Source: RYN-431 sp036388295
GTDB lineage: Bacteria > Planctomycetota > Phycisphaerae > Tepidisphaerales > Tepidisphaeraceae
Reading direction: 5' to 3'
Assembly: GCA_036388295.1 (NCBI GenBank)
Contig: DASVSC010000228.1
Span: forward strand, 1-5,146
Length of the DNA: 5,146 nucleotides
Part shown: positions 4,613 through 5,146 of the stretch, piece after piece
Layout: each line of letters starts with the position of its first letter
Numbering within the stretch: position 1 is the stretch's first letter
Translations under genes and position numbers: made by a program
The notes under the pieces: model-generated
Databases searched by the model: none
What the model saw: only the letters and a program-made list of their open reading frames with translations
Told to the model about the DNA's origin: nothing

Positions 4613-5146
4613 ATGCCAGACGCCAAAGAACGCATCGCCACGCTCCGCGCCGAAGTCGAACGGCATGAGCGCCTGTACCGCCTGGAAAACAAGCCCGAAA
4701 TCAGCGACGAGGAATACGACAAGCTCGTCAAACGACTGGCCGATCTGGAAGCCGCGCAGGGCGTTGTCGACCCGACCTCGCCCACGCAAAAACTCGGCAG
4801 CGACTTAACCGAAGGCTTCCGCAAGATCGAACACGCGCAGCCGATGTATTCGATCGACAACACGTACAACGAAACCGACCTGCGCGGCTGGGACGAAGGC
4901 CTGAAACGCCGCCTCGACGGCCAGACGCCCACCTACGTGTGCGAGCCGAAAGTCGACGGCGTCGCGATCAGCCTGCGCTACGAGAACGGCGAACTGAAAC
5001 ACGCCGTCACCCGCGGCGACGGCCGACGCGGCGACGACGTGACGGCGAACGTCCGCACGATCGGAAGTGTGCCGAAAATGCTCGGCGAGTCGGCGAGTCG
5101 GCGAGTCGTGAAAAAAGACGCAGACAGCGGTCTTCACGACTCGCCG
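4613..5146 (+). CDS. ligA: NAD-dependent DNA ligase, N-terminal part (cut by window end)
   Basis: LigA seals nicks in DNA during replication and repair, using NAD+ to form a ligase-AMP intermediate. The visible 178 residues hold domain Ia (about 1-70), with PEISDEEYD at 28-36 aligning without gaps to the NMN-contacting region of the E. coli enzyme. They also hold the start of the adenylation domain, with the active-site Lys113 in CEPKVDG and the TRGDG...GDDVTANVRTI segment at 133-150. Position 23, His in E. coli and often Tyr elsewhere, is Arg here. After VP at 153-154 the sequence leaves the family pattern: residues of about 158-178 are encoded by a small repeat cluster, before the expected EVRGE motif. 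The frame stays open to the window edge. The start at 4613 fits the family N-terminus, but no ribosome binding site is visible. Identity is sure; the full protein cannot be judged. Confidence 0.95.
   Translation, partial: MPDAKERIATLRAEVERHERLYRLENKPEISDEEYDKLVKRLADLEAAQGVVDPTSPTQKLGSDLTEGFRKIEHAQPMYSIDNTYNETDLRGWDEGLKRRLDGQTPTYVCEPKVDGVAISLRYENGELKHAVTRGDGRRGDDVTANVRTIGSVPKMLGESASRRVVKKDADSGLHDSP
5083..5106 (+). repeat. Three tandem copies of CGGCGAGT inside ligA
   Basis: Perfect 8-base units lie at 5083-5090, 5091-5098 and 5099-5106. Eight is not a multiple of three, so each copy reads in a different frame, and a change of one unit would break the gene. The unit shares CGGCGAG with the hairpin arms at 3947-3980. 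Confidence 0.85.
5099..5146. repeat. 14-bp perfect inverted repeat inside ligA, reaching the window edge
   Basis: CGGCGAGTCGTGAA (5099-5112) and TTCACGACTCGCCG (5133-5146) are perfect inverted copies around a 20-base interior. The left arm overlaps the last copy of the 8-base tandem repeat. The right arm stops exactly at the window end, so the true arm may be longer. It resembles a palindromic intergenic repeat inserted in frame in the coding sequence. Confidence 0.85.

Overview
The window is high-GC bacterial DNA, most likely from a planctomycete (Phycisphaerae-like). This is an inference from three things. Two exported proteins end in PEP-CTERM sorting tails. The nucleoside diphosphate kinase has the variant stretch GATFGSKAAPGT...SNAYNLIHGSD, which I associate from memory with Planctomycetota. 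The DNA between genes is crowded with long palindromic repeats. No rRNA, tRNA, CRISPR array or transposase was seen.

Layout: (1) 59-1531, minus strand: an exported protein of about 490 residues made of seven near-identical ~53-residue NxxGxxAF repeats, an eighth degenerate unit and a PEP-CTERM anchor. (2) 1532-2242: a gene-free divergent intergenic region holding two long hairpins nested inside a 10-bp inverted repeat, plus smaller palindromes near the next gene. (3) 2243-3910, plus strand: an exported amidase-signature hydrolase with an intact Lys-Ser-Ser triad, an EF-hand-like Asp loop near the C-terminus and its own PEP-CTERM tail. (4) 3911-4038: a 15-bp hairpin, then a recognisable -35/-10 pair. 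(5) 4039-4509, plus strand: ndk, apparently complete and catalytically intact. (6) 4510-4612: a long imperfect hairpin built from an ACGCAGATGA repeat. (7) 4613-end, plus strand: the first 178 codons of ligA, NAD-dependent DNA ligase, running off the window and carrying a repeat-derived insertion at its end.

The genes do not form one pathway. The first two are divergent surface or secreted proteins that probably share a PEP-CTERM/exosortase sorting route, although no exosortase lies in the window. ndk and ligA are housekeeping nucleotide and DNA metabolism genes in the same direction but separated by a repeat.

The most striking non-genic feature is that each of the three intergenic gaps holds a different long palindrome, and a further palindromic block lies in frame inside ligA. 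I see no clear new multi-gene system. The points most worth checking are the palindromic repeat load, including the ligA insertion, the recently expanded repeat protein, and the Ca-loop amidase.
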